A stretch of DNA of 64,000 nt from Tistlia sp040905785 (GCF_040905785.1 NZ_JBBDQW010000066.1:1-64000), one strand, 5' to 3'. Counted from the stretch's first letter, positions 14,808 through 24,065 are shown. The notes: generated by a model from the letters alone, not told the origin. A program made the numbers and translations.

Positions 14808-15002
14808 TCACCGAGGCGACCGTTCCGATCGCTCGCGGCCCGGCTGCGGCCCCGGATCGGGCGCGGCATCGGTTTTCGGTTCCCGCATCGCCAGCAGGCC
14901 GCGGGTCGGCTCGTCCGGCCGGAGCTTGTCGTTGGCGACCATCCAGAAGACCACGACGATCACGCCGATGCAGGCGCCCAGGAACAGCAGGCCCGTCACC
15001 AT
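14808..15002 (-). CDS. 64-residue single-pass membrane protein next to the ligase
   Basis: Starts MVTGLLFLGACIGVIVVVFW and has one transmembrane helix, then a hydrophilic tail containing NDKLRPDEPTRGLLAMREP and a proline/arginine-rich end. A GGAG lies about 8 bases before the ATG at 15002. It follows the O-glycosylation-ligase gene after 43 bases on the same strand, so it is probably co-transcribed. I do not recognise a family name, but coding is supported by the signal-anchor pattern and ribosome site. It may be a small partner of the membrane glycan machinery. Confidence 0.6.
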   Translation of the reverse strand: MVTGLLFLGACIGVIVVVFWMVANDKLRPDEPTRGLLAMREPKTDAAPDPGPQPGRERSERSPR

Positions 15003-15045
15003 GGCTCCGACCGCCTTTCGAGCATCGCGGGGTCTCGCGGGAGCA

Positions 15046-16356
15046 TCATCGCCTGGGCTCCAGGGCGGCCGTTGCGGGCCCGCGCCGCAAGGCTGTCGAA
15101 GGCGCGTCCGCGCCGACCACGACCTCCGCCTCCACCAGGCGGCGCAGATGCAGGAGGATCGGCACGAACAGCCAGTAGCCGGCCCAGAACTCGACCGACA
15201 TCGAGGCGCCGGCGACGATGTAGCCGGCCAGCGTCGCCTGCGCCATCGACGCCAGGTCGTGGGCCCATTCCAGCCCCCGCCTGTCGCGCGCCAGGCGCCG
15301 GACCCGGGCCGCGTTGCGCCAGGTCAGGAACATGATCAGCAGATAGACGGCCAGGCCGAGGAAGCCCATCGCGGCGAGGATCTCGAAATAGATGCTGTGG
15401 TGGGCACGGGCGACGTAGCCGCCGCCGGTGAACATGTCGGCGACGGATTGGATGTAGCCGGCGCGGAAGCCGACACCCGTCAGCGGGTCGCCGAGCGCGA
15501 TGTAGACGGCGATCCACCAGGCCTGCACCCGCGCATTGAAGGAATTGTCGTCGGTCGCACTTCCGATCGTCTCCATCCGCTCGACCCAGGTCTCGGGCAT
15601 GAACATGACCATCGGAATGGCCATCGCGGCGATGACGACAAGGCTGAGGGTCCGGTGACGGGAGCGCCAGATCAGCACCAGGCCCATGGCGGCGAGGCCG
15701 ATGAAGGCGCCGCGCGACTGCGTGCCCAGCACGCATATGAAGCTCAGCACCATGGCCAGGACGATACCGGTCCGCAGCGGGCGGTTCGCGGTCTGCAGGC
15801 GCAGGTAGTTCATGACCGGCAGCGCCATGACCACTGCGAGGCCGATGTGGTTGTTGTCGCCGATCATGCTGTTGGGCGGGCCAACGACATGGTAGCCGCC
15901 GCCCGAGACCAGCGTGAAGGCGCCGCCCTTGACGGCGAAGTAACCGATCGAGATGGCGTAGATCCACAGCATCGCGTGGATGCGGGCCTTGCTGTTCAGC
16001 ATCGCCAGGCAGAGGAAGATGAAGACCATCTCCCGAATGAAGCGGTCGAAGAAGGTGAAGGAATAGTCCGGCAGCGCCGCCGTCAGCTGCGAGACGCCCA
16101 TCAGCAGGACGAAGAGGATGAAGGCGGACAGCACGGCCGAGCCCGGCGGCACCTTCGGCTCGGCCGAGACCAGCCAGGCGAGCAGCGTCACGACGGCGAC
16201 GACTAGGTTGAACTGCAAGGCCTGCGCCAGGCCGTAGACCTCCTGGTGCGGGCTCATCAGGGTCAGCCAGCCCCAGACCAGCATGCCGACCTGCGGATAG
16301 AAGAGGCAGGAGGGCAGCAGGCAGCCGATGGTGAGAATCAGGACGAAAGAGCGCAT
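15046..16356 (-). CDS. O-antigen-ligase-like protein, exosortase A-associated type
   Basis: Integral membrane protein of 436 residues with about ten helices. The start at 16356 (MRSFVLILTIGCLLPSCLF) is preferred over an extension to 16596. The segment PQVGMLVWGWLTLMSPHQEV matches the characteristic opening of the probable O-glycosylation ligases of the exosortase A system (TIGR03097), and the periplasmic loop near LGDPLTGVGFRAGY and ARAHHSIYFEILAAMGF is that of the Wzy_C/WaaL superfamily. It would polymerise or transfer a lipid-linked glycan outside the inner membrane, plausibly onto PEP-CTERM proteins. It is the strongest direct link between this locus and the PEP-CTERM genes of the window. 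Confidence 0.85.
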   Translation of the reverse strand: MRSFVLILTIGCLLPSCLFYPQVGMLVWGWLTLMSPHQEVYGLAQALQFNLVVAVVTLLAWLVSAEPKVPPGSAVLSAFILFVLLMGVSQLTAALPDYSFTFFDRFIREMVFIFLCLAMLNSKARIHAMLWIYAISIGYFAVKGGAFTLVSGGGYHVVGPPNSMIGDNNHIGLAVVMALPVMNYLRLQTANRPLRTGIVLAMVLSFICVLGTQSRGAFIGLAAMGLVLIWRSRHRTLSLVVIAAMAIPMVMFMPETWVERMETIGSATDDNSFNARVQAWWIAVYIALGDPLTGVGFRAGYIQSVADMFTGGGYVARAHHSIYFEILAAMGFLGLAVYLLIMFLTWRNAARVRRLARDRRGLEWAHDLASMAQATLAGYIVAGASMSVEFWAGYWLFVPILLHLRRLVEAEVVVGADAPSTALRRGPATAALEPRR

Positions 16357-16492
16357 GCGCCTGGACCCGGTATCCTGGACTCTCGCGGAGCGTCCGCCCC
16401 TCGCGCGAGTTCGCCCCTGGAGGCGATCGCGCGGGGCCGGAGCCGGAGAATAGCAGCGAATCGACCGACGCGCGCCTCGTTTCCGGTGGGCG

Positions 16493-17782
16493 TCACGATA
16501 GCCGCTCCGGTTGTGACGACACATCCGGCCGGAGGCGCGCCAGCAGCTCGGCGAACTGGGCCGTGAAGGCGCGATACGAGGGCTCCAGTGCGGCAAGGCG
16601 CTCGACCAGCGTCGCCCGTTCCGCCGACCAGTCGCTCAGCAGGGCCGCGGTCCGCTCTTCCAGCACCTCCAGCGGCTCCGCCAGCGGGTCGAGATGCCAG
16701 TGCGGCAGGCCCAGAAGGTCGAACAGACCCCGGTGCTTGACATCGTAGCCGACGGAGACGACCGGCGTGCCGGCGGCCATTGCCATGATCGCGCAGTGCA
16801 TCATTTCCCCGATCACCACGTCGACCCGGCCGTAGGCCGACAGCAGAGCGGCCGGCGAGTCCGCATCCGCCCGCTCGTCCACCAGCCCTTCGGCGCGCAG
16901 CAGGCGGTAGACGAGACGCTCGGGATCCGAATGGGCGAAGTAGACGAATCGGCAGCCGGTGCGGTTGCGCAGCTTCTTCAGGATGGAGAGGTACCGCGGG
17001 AAGTGGCGGGCAAGATTGCCGGCCACATGCGGGCCGTGGAAGGCGAAGTTGAGCCCGACCACGGGTCGCCGGCCGGGTGCGGCGCGCGCGGCGCCGCGCA
17101 AGGCCGGTGCCGGGTCCATGAAGAAGACCGGATCGGGGATGACCAGAATGTCCCGGCCGGAAGCCCGCGCGAGGCTCTCGCAGGTGAAAGCATCGCGCAC
17201 GGCGATGAGGGCATGGCGGTCGGCGAATCGCCCCAAGAGCTCGATGGCCTGGCGCGTTAGCGACGGCCGTTCCGAAGCGAACCCTAGCTCACGGTTCACG
17301 TTGAGGCCGATCCCGAAGGACACCAGCGGCGCCTCGAGACGCTCGAAGAGTTCGAAGTCGTGCTCGACGAAGGGCATGAGTTCGCCGCTGCTGTCGGCGG
17401 CGAGATAGCCGCCCCCGGCGATGACGACCGGCGATCCTTCCGCGTTGATCCTGGCGATCCGGTCCGCGGTCAGCCGCCCCCACTGGATTTCTTCGATAGG
17501 AACCTCGGCAGCGAGTCCGGCCGTGGTCTGCTGCGCCACGGTGGCGCGGACGGCGGCGTCGCCGATGTTCGAGCAGCGGAACCTTTCGAAGCGGTATGGC
17601 TTGAATGCAAAGCGGCGCCGGACCCGCCAATCGACATGATCGACCGCGTTGCCCAGCGCGTACCGCAGCCGCGTCTGCGGGGAGCGCATCAGGGGACGGG
17701 CCTCTCCGCTCGGGACGAGGGTGTAGAGGACGATGGGGGACGGCTTGGACGGAGTACCGAGATCCACTTTATTCGACGCCAT
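16493..17782 (-). CDS. polysaccharide pyruvyl transferase family protein
   Basis: Protein of 429 residues from the ATG at 17782 (MASNKVDLGTPSKPSPIVLY); an in-frame ATG at 17881 has an equally weak ribosome site. It matches the PF04230 family: SNIGDAAV near the N-terminus, PVVIAGGGYL, PLVSFGIGLNVN, GLNFAFHGPHVAGNLARHFP and VVIGEMMHCAIMAMAAGTPV with the His of the donor site. These enzymes add a pyruvate ketal from phosphoenolpyruvate to a sugar. It is divergent from a homologue at 18067-19266, and the two share the C-terminal pattern (RVDVVIGEMMHCAI against DLDLHIAQMMHSAI). The two probably act on the same glycan. Confidence 0.85.
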   Translation of the reverse strand: MASNKVDLGTPSKPSPIVLYTLVPSGEARPLMRSPQTRLRYALGNAVDHVDWRVRRRFAFKPYRFERFRCSNIGDAAVRATVAQQTTAGLAAEVPIEEIQWGRLTADRIARINAEGSPVVIAGGGYLAADSSGELMPFVEHDFELFERLEAPLVSFGIGLNVNRELGFASERPSLTRQAIELLGRFADRHALIAVRDAFTCESLARASGRDILVIPDPVFFMDPAPALRGAARAAPGRRPVVGLNFAFHGPHVAGNLARHFPRYLSILKKLRNRTGCRFVYFAHSDPERLVYRLLRAEGLVDERADADSPAALLSAYGRVDVVIGEMMHCAIMAMAAGTPVVSVGYDVKHRGLFDLLGLPHWHLDPLAEPLEVLEERTAALLSDWSAERATLVERLAALEPSYRAFTAQFAELLARLRPDVSSQPERLS

Positions 17783-18066
17783 CGGCGGAGCCGGCCGCGT
17801 GGCGAGCGCGCCCGAGCCGCGGCGAAGTACGCGCAGCGGCGACCCGGCGGCGGGCAGCCGCGCAGTCGATGCTTCCTTCATGGTCCGTGGATCCCCCATC
17901 CCCTCCAGGCGCGACCCGAGCCAGTGCCTGCCCGGAAGCCTTTCGTGACGACCAACTTCCACCCCCCATTTATCGTTCCGGGGCAGCCGCCCCCGCAATA
18001 TGTTCCAATGCACGCGAACCGCGCCGGCGGGTCACGCTATGTTCGTCGGCCGATGATGGAGAATTG

Positions 18067-19266
18067 ATGAAGGTCGTATTATACTGCGCGGAGCCGCGGC
18101 AGCTTGCGCACACTCCGCTGCGTCTAAACCCAATCAGGAAGCAGTTCCGACGCGCATACAGGCGCGCAATCGTGCTGGGCTACTCCGTATCAGGAAATCT
18201 ACGCGGGCACCATTACTACTTATCCGACCACGCCAATACCAACAAGGGCGATTACGCTATATCCATTGCTGTAGAGGAACAATTTGCAAAAATACTTCAA
18301 GATGAAAACATCGACTTCGAACTCGTCAAATGGGGGTCGCTAGATCCCGATGCAATAGATGAAATAAACCGCGCCAGTGACCTCTTCGTCATATCTGGAA
18401 GTGGGTATCTACACTTCTCAGGCGCAGAGACATTGAACGACTGGGTCATTAGAGACATAAAACTGCTCGAACTAATTCAGTGCCCTGTGCTCCTTTACGG
18501 CATAGGGGTCAATATCCGCCTCGACCACATGGCTGGAAGAGAGCTGGCACCCTCGCCGGAATCTCGCGCCGCGCTCGGCGCCCTCGGCGCCCTGGCGAGG
18601 GGGGGAATCACGAGAGATCCAGTTGCAGCGCGTCTGCTCAATGAGGCCGGTGGCCAGACCAGGGTCTCCATCGACCCGGCGTTTCTGCTCGAGCGTCCGC
18701 CTCGTCACGGCGTGCAGCCAGGCGGAGGAGCGCTCCGCATAGGGTTGAACTTCGCTGTGCACGGACCCGGCTCCTGGTCCAGTTTCAAGCGCAATCTTCC
18801 AGTATACGCGCGCTCCCTCGCCAGCATTCAGCGACGGACCGGCGCGCGCTACCGCTACTTCCTGCACTCGGAACCGGAACGGGTCGCATATCGCCTGCTG
18901 CGCGCCGCCGGGATCGAGGCCGAACTCGTCGACCTGCCACCTCGTGAGCTCGCCACGGCATACGGCGACCTAGACCTCCACATCGCGCAGATGATGCACT
19001 CGGCCATCCTCTGCGCAAGCGCCGGCACGCCGTTGGTCAGTTTCGCCTATGATTTCAAGACGAAGCTTCTGTTCGATCTGCTCGGCTTGCCTGAGCACTG
19101 CCAATTGGGCATGGACTGGAAGGACAGCGACATCATCGAGAACGTCGACCTCGCGCTTCAGAGCCTCGACTCCATGAGAAGGCGCCTCGCGACCGCGCGC
19201 GACACCTTCGAACACCAGTTCGCGGAAAATGCCGTCTGGCTGCGATCGTTGCTCGCCGCGTCTTAG
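18067..19266 (+). CDS. polysaccharide pyruvyl transferase family protein (second copy)
   Basis: Protein of 399 residues; ATG at 18067 after GGAGAATTG. Same family as its divergent neighbour: NTNKGDYAISIAVEEQF, FVISGSGYLHFSG, PVLLYGIGVNIRLD, GLNFAVHGPGSWSSFKRNLP, then YRYFLHSEPERVAYRLLRAA and HIAQMMHSAILCASAGTPLV. The first 450 bases are visibly AT-richer than anything nearby (for example 18240-18500) while the rest returns to high GC, suggesting a transferred or recombinant 5' part. GGG is replaced by GSG in the motif VISGSGYL, so it may prefer another acceptor or be structural. It ends three bases before the convergent Fe-S protein gene. Confidence 0.85.
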   Translation: MKVVLYCAEPRQLAHTPLRLNPIRKQFRRAYRRAIVLGYSVSGNLRGHHYYLSDHANTNKGDYAISIAVEEQFAKILQDENIDFELVKWGSLDPDAIDEINRASDLFVISGSGYLHFSGAETLNDWVIRDIKLLELIQCPVLLYGIGVNIRLDHMAGRELAPSPESRAALGALGALARGGITRDPVAARLLNEAGGQTRVSIDPAFLLERPPRHGVQPGGGALRIGLNFAVHGPGSWSSFKRNLPVYARSLASIQRRTGARYRYFLHSEPERVAYRLLRAAGIEAELVDLPPRELATAYGDLDLHIAQMMHSAILCASAGTPLVSFAYDFKTKLLFDLLGLPEHCQLGMDWKDSDIIENVDLALQSLDSMRRRLATARDTFEHQFAENAVWLRSLLAAS

Positions 19267-19269
19267 ACC

Positions 19270-20688
19270 TTAGCCGACGACCCGGCCGAGGATCCTGCGC
19301 GCAATCCTGGCTGCCCTCCTGACCGCTCGCACGGGTAGAGGCGCAGTCTGCGCGGACCGGTAGGCTGTCAGATACCTTTCGACCTCCGACGCAATTCCAT
19401 TCTTGAACACCAGGATGTCGCCGCGCTCGCGCGCCAGCCTGAAGAGAGCCTTGCTTTCATGCATCAGGCTCGTCCGGTGATCGTAAATCCTCTTGCGCTT
19501 CTTATTGACATCGAGAGAGGCCGGCACACGCTTGCGCGGCCTCCACTTACCTGCCGCGTCCTTCAGCGCGAGACGGTACGCCAGCCCTTCGCGGCGGTGC
19601 CTCAGACCCCCGGCTTGCGACTTGGCCACAAGCTCCGGCCCCACCGACTCAAGCTCCAATTGTCCGCCAGCATTCCCGGCTTCGATGAGCTGGTGCAAAG
19701 CGGGATCACGGACGACGAAGACGTTGGTTCCGCGGTAGTCATCGGCATAGCCTGGCAGCCAGGCATCGCCGATGGCGACATCTGCGCATTCCGCTAAGAC
19801 GTCGTCACAGTAATCGCAGGCTTCGTACTTGAAGAATCCGAGGCCCCAGTTGCCGCCCAGGACCTCGGCCATCGCGGCTCGGGCTACCTGTGGATGACCG
19901 TCGTCACCGAGCCATCGCGCCTCGAAGCCATAGCGCGAGGCAGGCTGACCGGGCAGCTTGTACCTGAAGTCGAAGCCGTTGAGGCGGTCCGGAGCCGCTC
20001 CCACCTGCCACCCGAGAAGCTCTGCAAAGAACCGGCTCTTCAGATGCCCGCAAACGAGACCGACAACGAACTGCACTCGCTCGCTGAGGTCGGGATCCTG
20101 TCGAGCGAGGAGCCGCACGGCCTTCGCGAAGCAGGGGATTGCAGCGATCGCGTAGCGGCCCGGCACGCGCTTGATCTCCTCAAGCACCTCTGACATCTCA
20201 ACAGGATAGTAGTGCGACTTCGATCCCGATCTAAGCTCCTCGACGGAGCGAGAGATCTGGAAGCGAAACAGGGGTGCACCCTTGATACCAGCGTCGCTTG
20301 CCGGCCTCACGTGGACAAAAGCATCAACCAAGCCCTGGTCCAGCAGCCGTTCGGCCAGCCATGTGATGAGTCCGCCGGAGCTGCCGCGGAGGCGGGACTC
20401 GTCATCAGCAACCCACCCGACGCCGCACGCTCTGTACCGGCCAATCTCAGGGTGGTCGGGAAGACTGTTGAACCTCTGGCCGGCGATCTGCGTTTCGTCC
20501 GCGCCGACACCAGTCATGGGGCAAACCGCGTCGGCCTTTCCGCCGATTGAAATCCGCCTCGCTTGCCAGCAACCGAGATCGCTCATAACCATTTCGAAGG
20601 ATTCCGGTGCGAATGCTTTGCATGCACCGCACCCGATGCAGTACCCCCCGCCGATAACCTGGTCGATCAACGTGCTCTCTTCGGACAT
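19270..20688 (-). CDS. F420H2 dehydrogenase/hydrogenase beta-subunit-like Fe-S protein
   Basis: Protein of 472 residues from the ATG at 20688; an upstream in-frame extension to 20895 is rejected because it would overlap the divergent gene. The N-terminus has a ferredoxin-like CIGCGACKAF cluster motif, a further Cys at AVCPMTGVG, then the FrhB domain: SSGGLITWLAERLLDQGLVD, AIAAIPCFAKAVRLLARQ, VVGLVCGHLKS, and a second Cys set at YEACDYCDDVLAECADVAIGD. Members found in glycan loci next to pyruvyl transferases are thought to be flavin/Fe-S oxidoreductases acting in surface-sugar synthesis. Here it directly follows such a pair, which supports that role. Cofactor and substrate are unknown. Confidence 0.85.
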   Translation of the reverse strand: MSEESTLIDQVIGGGYCIGCGACKAFAPESFEMVMSDLGCWQARRISIGGKADAVCPMTGVGADETQIAGQRFNSLPDHPEIGRYRACGVGWVADDESRLRGSSGGLITWLAERLLDQGLVDAFVHVRPASDAGIKGAPLFRFQISRSVEELRSGSKSHYYPVEMSEVLEEIKRVPGRYAIAAIPCFAKAVRLLARQDPDLSERVQFVVGLVCGHLKSRFFAELLGWQVGAAPDRLNGFDFRYKLPGQPASRYGFEARWLGDDGHPQVARAAMAEVLGGNWGLGFFKYEACDYCDDVLAECADVAIGDAWLPGYADDYRGTNVFVVRDPALHQLIEAGNAGGQLELESVGPELVAKSQAGGLRHRREGLAYRLALKDAAGKWRPRKRVPASLDVNKKRKRIYDHRTSLMHESKALFRLARERGDILVFKNGIASEVERYLTAYRSAQTAPLPVRAVRRAARIARRILGRVVG

Positions 20689-20894
20689 GGGTAGCCTTGT
20701 GCACCGTATTGGAGATATCGAAGCCGCTTCAGCGTGCCACGCGCTCAGCGCAGCCGTGATTCCCGATAGCCCTACCACGAGAGGCTTTACGCCGACCCTA
20801 AGAGCCGCGCCCCTGGTATCGTTCCGCACGACGCCTGCGGAGGACGAGCGGCAAGGGCGCTGCGAGTATACCGGCCCATCAACACGGTGACCCA

Positions 20895-21965
20895 ATGAAC
20901 CGCTCCTATGCCACCTCCCGGGTGGCTTCCATCGCCGACCTGACCGCCGACGAGCGGGAGGCCTGGGACGAGGCCTGCCGATCCAACGCCGCGCTGCGCT
21001 CGCCCTTCTTCAGCCCCCGCTTCGCGCAGGGCGTCACCGAGGCGGCGCTCAATGAGGTGAAGGTGCTGGTGGTGCGCGAGGGCGGCGCGCCGGCGGCCTT
21101 CCTGCCGTTCCAGCTGCGCCAGGGCTGGCAAGGCAACGCGGGTATCGCCGAGCGGGTCGGCGGCGAGTTCTCCGACTACTTCGGCCTGGTCGCGTCCGAG
21201 GGCCTGCGCCTGGGCATCGACGAGGCGGCCGCGCGGGCCGGGCCGAACTGCCTGCTCTACAGCCACCTGCCGGAGAGCCAGGTCGCCCGGGGCTTTCCCG
21301 CCGACAACCCGGAACCGGGCCTGATGATCCGGATCGAAGGCGGCTCGAGCGCCTTCCTCGAGCGCTTCCGCGAAGAAAAGAAGAAGCTCGCCTCGAACCT
21401 CGCCCGCTGCCGGCGCAATCTGGAGCGGGACTTCGGGCCGCTGCGCTTCGAGTTCGATACCGCCGACAAAACAGGGCGCCTCGCCTTCCTGCTCGACCGC
21501 AAGGTGGAGCAGTACCGGCGCACCGGCGTCTACGACCAGCTCGCGGTGCCCGAGGCAGGCTTCAGGCGCCTGCTCTCGCGCTTCCTCGAGGCGCCGACGG
21601 CGAGCTGCATGCCGCTACTGTCGGAGCTGTTCGCCGGCGACACCTGGGTCGCCTCGCACTACGGCCTTCGCTGCGGCGAGGTGCTGCACTACTGGTTTCC
21701 GGTGTACAATCCGGACCTGAGGAAGCATGCGCCCGGCAGCCTGCTGCTGCTGAGCGTCATCGAGGCCGCCGACGAGGAAGGGCTCGCGCTGATCGACCGC
21801 GGCGCCGGCAAGACAAAGATGAAGGAAGACTTCTCCAACCACGAGCATCGCCTCTATCAGGGCGTCTGGTCCCGCCGGTCGCTCGGCGGCCAGTTCGCCC
21901 AGGGCCTGCTGCGCCTGCGCTGGAAGGTGCGCCAGTCGCCGCTGCAGGCGCTGGCCCGGGCCTGA
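20895..21965 (+). CDS. FemAB/CelD-like N-acyltransferase
   Basis: Protein of 356 residues with a GNAT-type fold of the Acetyltransf_6 (PF13480, BcsL/CelD) group. Marks are SPFFSPRFAQGVTEAA near the N-terminus, EKKKLASNLARCRRNLERDF, KVEQYRRTGVYDQL, and VASHYGLRCGEVLHYWFPVY with PGSLLLLSVIEAADEEG, the usual acyl-binding region. Such proteins commonly occur in exopolysaccharide and PEP-CTERM loci. It would acylate a sugar or lipid intermediate in the cytoplasm. The methyltransferase gene follows after 15 bases, so the two are one transcription unit, divergent from the Fe-S protein gene. Confidence 0.8.
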   Translation: MNRSYATSRVASIADLTADEREAWDEACRSNAALRSPFFSPRFAQGVTEAALNEVKVLVVREGGAPAAFLPFQLRQGWQGNAGIAERVGGEFSDYFGLVASEGLRLGIDEAAARAGPNCLLYSHLPESQVARGFPADNPEPGLMIRIEGGSSAFLERFREEKKKLASNLARCRRNLERDFGPLRFEFDTADKTGRLAFLLDRKVEQYRRTGVYDQLAVPEAGFRRLLSRFLEAPTASCMPLLSELFAGDTWVASHYGLRCGEVLHYWFPVYNPDLRKHAPGSLLLLSVIEAADEEGLALIDRGAGKTKMKEDFSNHEHRLYQGVWSRRSLGGQFAQGLLRLRWKVRQSPLQALARA

Positions 21966-21980
21966 GGGGGGAAATCGGGA

Positions 21981-22994
21981 ATGCAGGTCGTCACGGTCCG
22001 GCAGGAGACCGATCTCGTCGACTACTACGATCGCCGCTACCAGGACGGCTACATGGACCGCTGGGAGAGCGTCAAGGTCGACAAGGTCCTGGAATTCGTC
22101 GGTGAGGCCGTCGGCAACCGGCCCCTGCGCCTGCTCGACTACGGCTGCGGCACGGGCGAGTTCGCCGGCGCAATCAGCCGGCGCTTCCCCCAGCTCGAGG
22201 TCTGGGGCTGCGACCTCAGCCCCGAGGCGCTGGCGCGCGCGCGCCGGAAGCATCCCGGGCTCCGCTTCGCGACGACTGCCGAGCTGCAGGAATCGCGCAC
22301 GCGCTTCGACCTGCTGTTCACGCACCACGTCATCGAGCACGTCTTCGACCTGGAGGCGACGCTCGCGGAGATGGCGGCGCTGCTCGCCCCGGGCGGCGAG
22401 ATGGTCCACATCCTGCCCTGCGGCAACCCCGGCAGCCTGGAGCAGCGCCTGGTCGCCCGCATCGAGGGCGGTATCGAGGGCGAGGGCCGGCGCTTCTTCT
22501 TCGAGGATCCCGGCCACCTGCGCCGCCTCACCTCCGACGACCTGGCCAGGCCCCTGGGGCGGCATGGCTTCGCGCTGCGGCGCGCCTGGTACGCCAACCA
22601 GTCGTGGGGCGGGGTCCGGTGGCTGACCGCGAACCTGGCCGACGCCGCGGAGATCACGCCGGTCGCCCGCGGTCGCAACCCCGGCGACAGGCTCGCCCTC
22701 GCCGCCTACCGCTCCGGCCTTGTCGGACTCGCCCTGCTGCGCCATCCCGGCGCGCTCTGGCGCCGCCTGCGGCGCGCCGACCGGCGCCGCTTCGGGCCGG
22801 TCAAGCGCGCCGCCTACCTGGCCGCCTGGCCGGTGCTGGGCGTCCTGCGCTGGCCCTCCACCCTGCTCGACGTCGGGTTGACACGCCTGGCCGAGGCGGA
22901 ATGGCGGGACCGGCGCGAGCAGCCCCACGGCAGCGAGATGTACCTTTACTTCGTCTCGCAGGGCCCGGAGGAGGCTGCAGGCGCGGGCAGGTAG
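21981..22994 (+). CDS. class I SAM-dependent methyltransferase
   Basis: Protein of 337 residues; ATG at 21981 after GAGGGGGGAAATC. Motif I is LLDYGCGTGEFAGAI, motif II VWGCDLSPEAL, and TRFDLLFTHHVIEHVFDLEA is the motif with the His-Val-Ile-Glu-His signature of Methyltransf_23 proteins. The C-terminal 100 residues are arginine-rich and probably amphipathic (LWRRLRRADRRRFGPVKRA), perhaps contacting membrane. It is co-transcribed with the acyltransferase upstream. A sugar-modifying role in the glycan locus is likely from context. Confidence 0.85.
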   Translation: MQVVTVRQETDLVDYYDRRYQDGYMDRWESVKVDKVLEFVGEAVGNRPLRLLDYGCGTGEFAGAISRRFPQLEVWGCDLSPEALARARRKHPGLRFATTAELQESRTRFDLLFTHHVIEHVFDLEATLAEMAALLAPGGEMVHILPCGNPGSLEQRLVARIEGGIEGEGRRFFFEDPGHLRRLTSDDLARPLGRHGFALRRAWYANQSWGGVRWLTANLADAAEITPVARGRNPGDRLALAAYRSGLVGLALLRHPGALWRRLRRADRRRFGPVKRAAYLAAWPVLGVLRWPSTLLDVGLTRLAEAEWRDRREQPHGSEMYLYFVSQGPEEAAGAGR

Positions 22995-23027
22995 CGGATC
23001 GCGGCTGGCCTGCCCCGGCGGCCTCCG

Positions 23028-24065
23028 CTACGGCGCCGGCGGCCGGTTGAAGAACCAGTTGGCCCGCTCCGAGGAGGAGAGCCTGCCCTCCGGAAGCGCC
23101 GGTGCCGGCAGGGTGGCGGTCTCGCCGCCGACGGCGATGCGCCCGATCAGCCCCTGCTCCAGCGTCCCGGGCTCCGCCGCGTTCAAGTGGGCGTCGCTGG
23201 TGAAGAGGAAGCGGTAGCCGTCCCGCCGGACCGCCGCCACCGCGGCCGCATCGTAGAGGCCGTGGGGAAAGGAGAAGCTGTCGAGCGCGCCGGTCGGGCC
23301 GGCCGCGGCGATCGGCTCGAGGATGCTCCGGGCGCGGGCCAGCTCCTGCTCCGGCGCTACGCGGGTCAGCGGCCGGTGGCTGTGGCCGTGGGCGCCGATC
23401 GTCGTGCCCGTTGCCGCCACCGCCCGCAGGCTCTCGGCGTCGGCCATGGCCGGCGCGCCCCCGCCACCGGCTAGCTCAGGCAGTGCCAGCACCCAGTCTT
23501 CGACCGTGGCCCAGTTCAGGCGCTCCAGGCTGGCGACGACGCTGCGGGCGGCGGCCAGCCCGCCGGCCCCGGGCGGCAGCGGTGGGCGCTCGCCCAGCAG
23601 CTCCGCGGCCGCGCCGGCCAGGCGCTCCACCGTCAAGCGGCCGCCGCGCACCGCGCCGAGCAGTTCCTCCTGCCAGAACGGCCGCGCGCGCCCGACGGCG
23701 CAGCCGGCGACGAAGACGAGGGCGTTCCAGCCGCGCCGGCGCAGGGCGGGCAGCGCGACCTCGACGGTGTCGGCCCAGCCGTCGTCGAAGGTGATCAGCA
23801 GCGGTCGCGGGGGCAGCGGCCGCCGCCCGGCCAGGTCGGCGTAGTCGACGACCGCGTAGTGCCGCGCGAAGAAGTCCAGGTAGTCCTCGAAGCGCGCCAG
23901 GCTGACCGTGTAGGCGGGATCGCTCTCGGCGAAGCGCGGGTCGGCCTGCGGCAGGACGCGGTGGAACATCGCGACGGTCAGGCGGTCGCGGTTGCGCAGC
24001 CGGTGATAGAGGCCGTAGCCGCCGAGGCCGTGGAGGCCGGCGCGCAGCGAGCGCTTCAGGGACAC
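23028..24065 (-). CDS. polysaccharide deacetylase (NodB-like)
   Basis: Protein of 345 residues. The GTG at 24065 was chosen because GGGGAGGG lies about nine bases before it; an in-frame GTG at 24074 would overlap that ribosome site. The NodB homology domain has PLLITFDDGWADTVEVALP (catalytic Asp-Asp motif) and GTTIGAHGHSHRPLT, where the His-x-x-x-His metal pair reads HGHSH. DSFSFPHGLYDAAA is the third motif. It would remove N- or O-acetyl groups from a polysaccharide. It follows the flippase gene after 19 bases on the same strand. Confidence 0.85.
   Translation of the reverse strand: MSLKRSLRAGLHGLGGYGLYHRLRNRDRLTVAMFHRVLPQADPRFAESDPAYTVSLARFEDYLDFFARHYAVVDYADLAGRRPLPPRPLLITFDDGWADTVEVALPALRRRGWNALVFVAGCAVGRARPFWQEELLGAVRGGRLTVERLAGAAAELLGERPPLPPGAGGLAAARSVVASLERLNWATVEDWVLALPELAGGGGAPAMADAESLRAVAATGTTIGAHGHSHRPLTRVAPEQELARARSILEPIAAAGPTGALDSFSFPHGLYDAAAVAAVRRDGYRFLFTSDAHLNAAEPGTLEQGLIGRIAVGGETATLPAPALPEGRLSSSERANWFFNRPPAP

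Noticed and set aside
13717..16206. 829-codon + strand frame across the cyclase, the small membrane gene and the ligase gene
   Set aside because: It overlaps three genes with clear family motifs in other frames and is itself Arg/Gly/Pro-rich without any motif.
16357..16596. N-terminal extension of the O-glycosylation ligase to 16596
   Set aside because: The added 80 residues are Arg/Ser/Pro-rich, overlap the pyruvyl transferase gene, and the family's hydrophobic N-terminus begins exactly at 16356.
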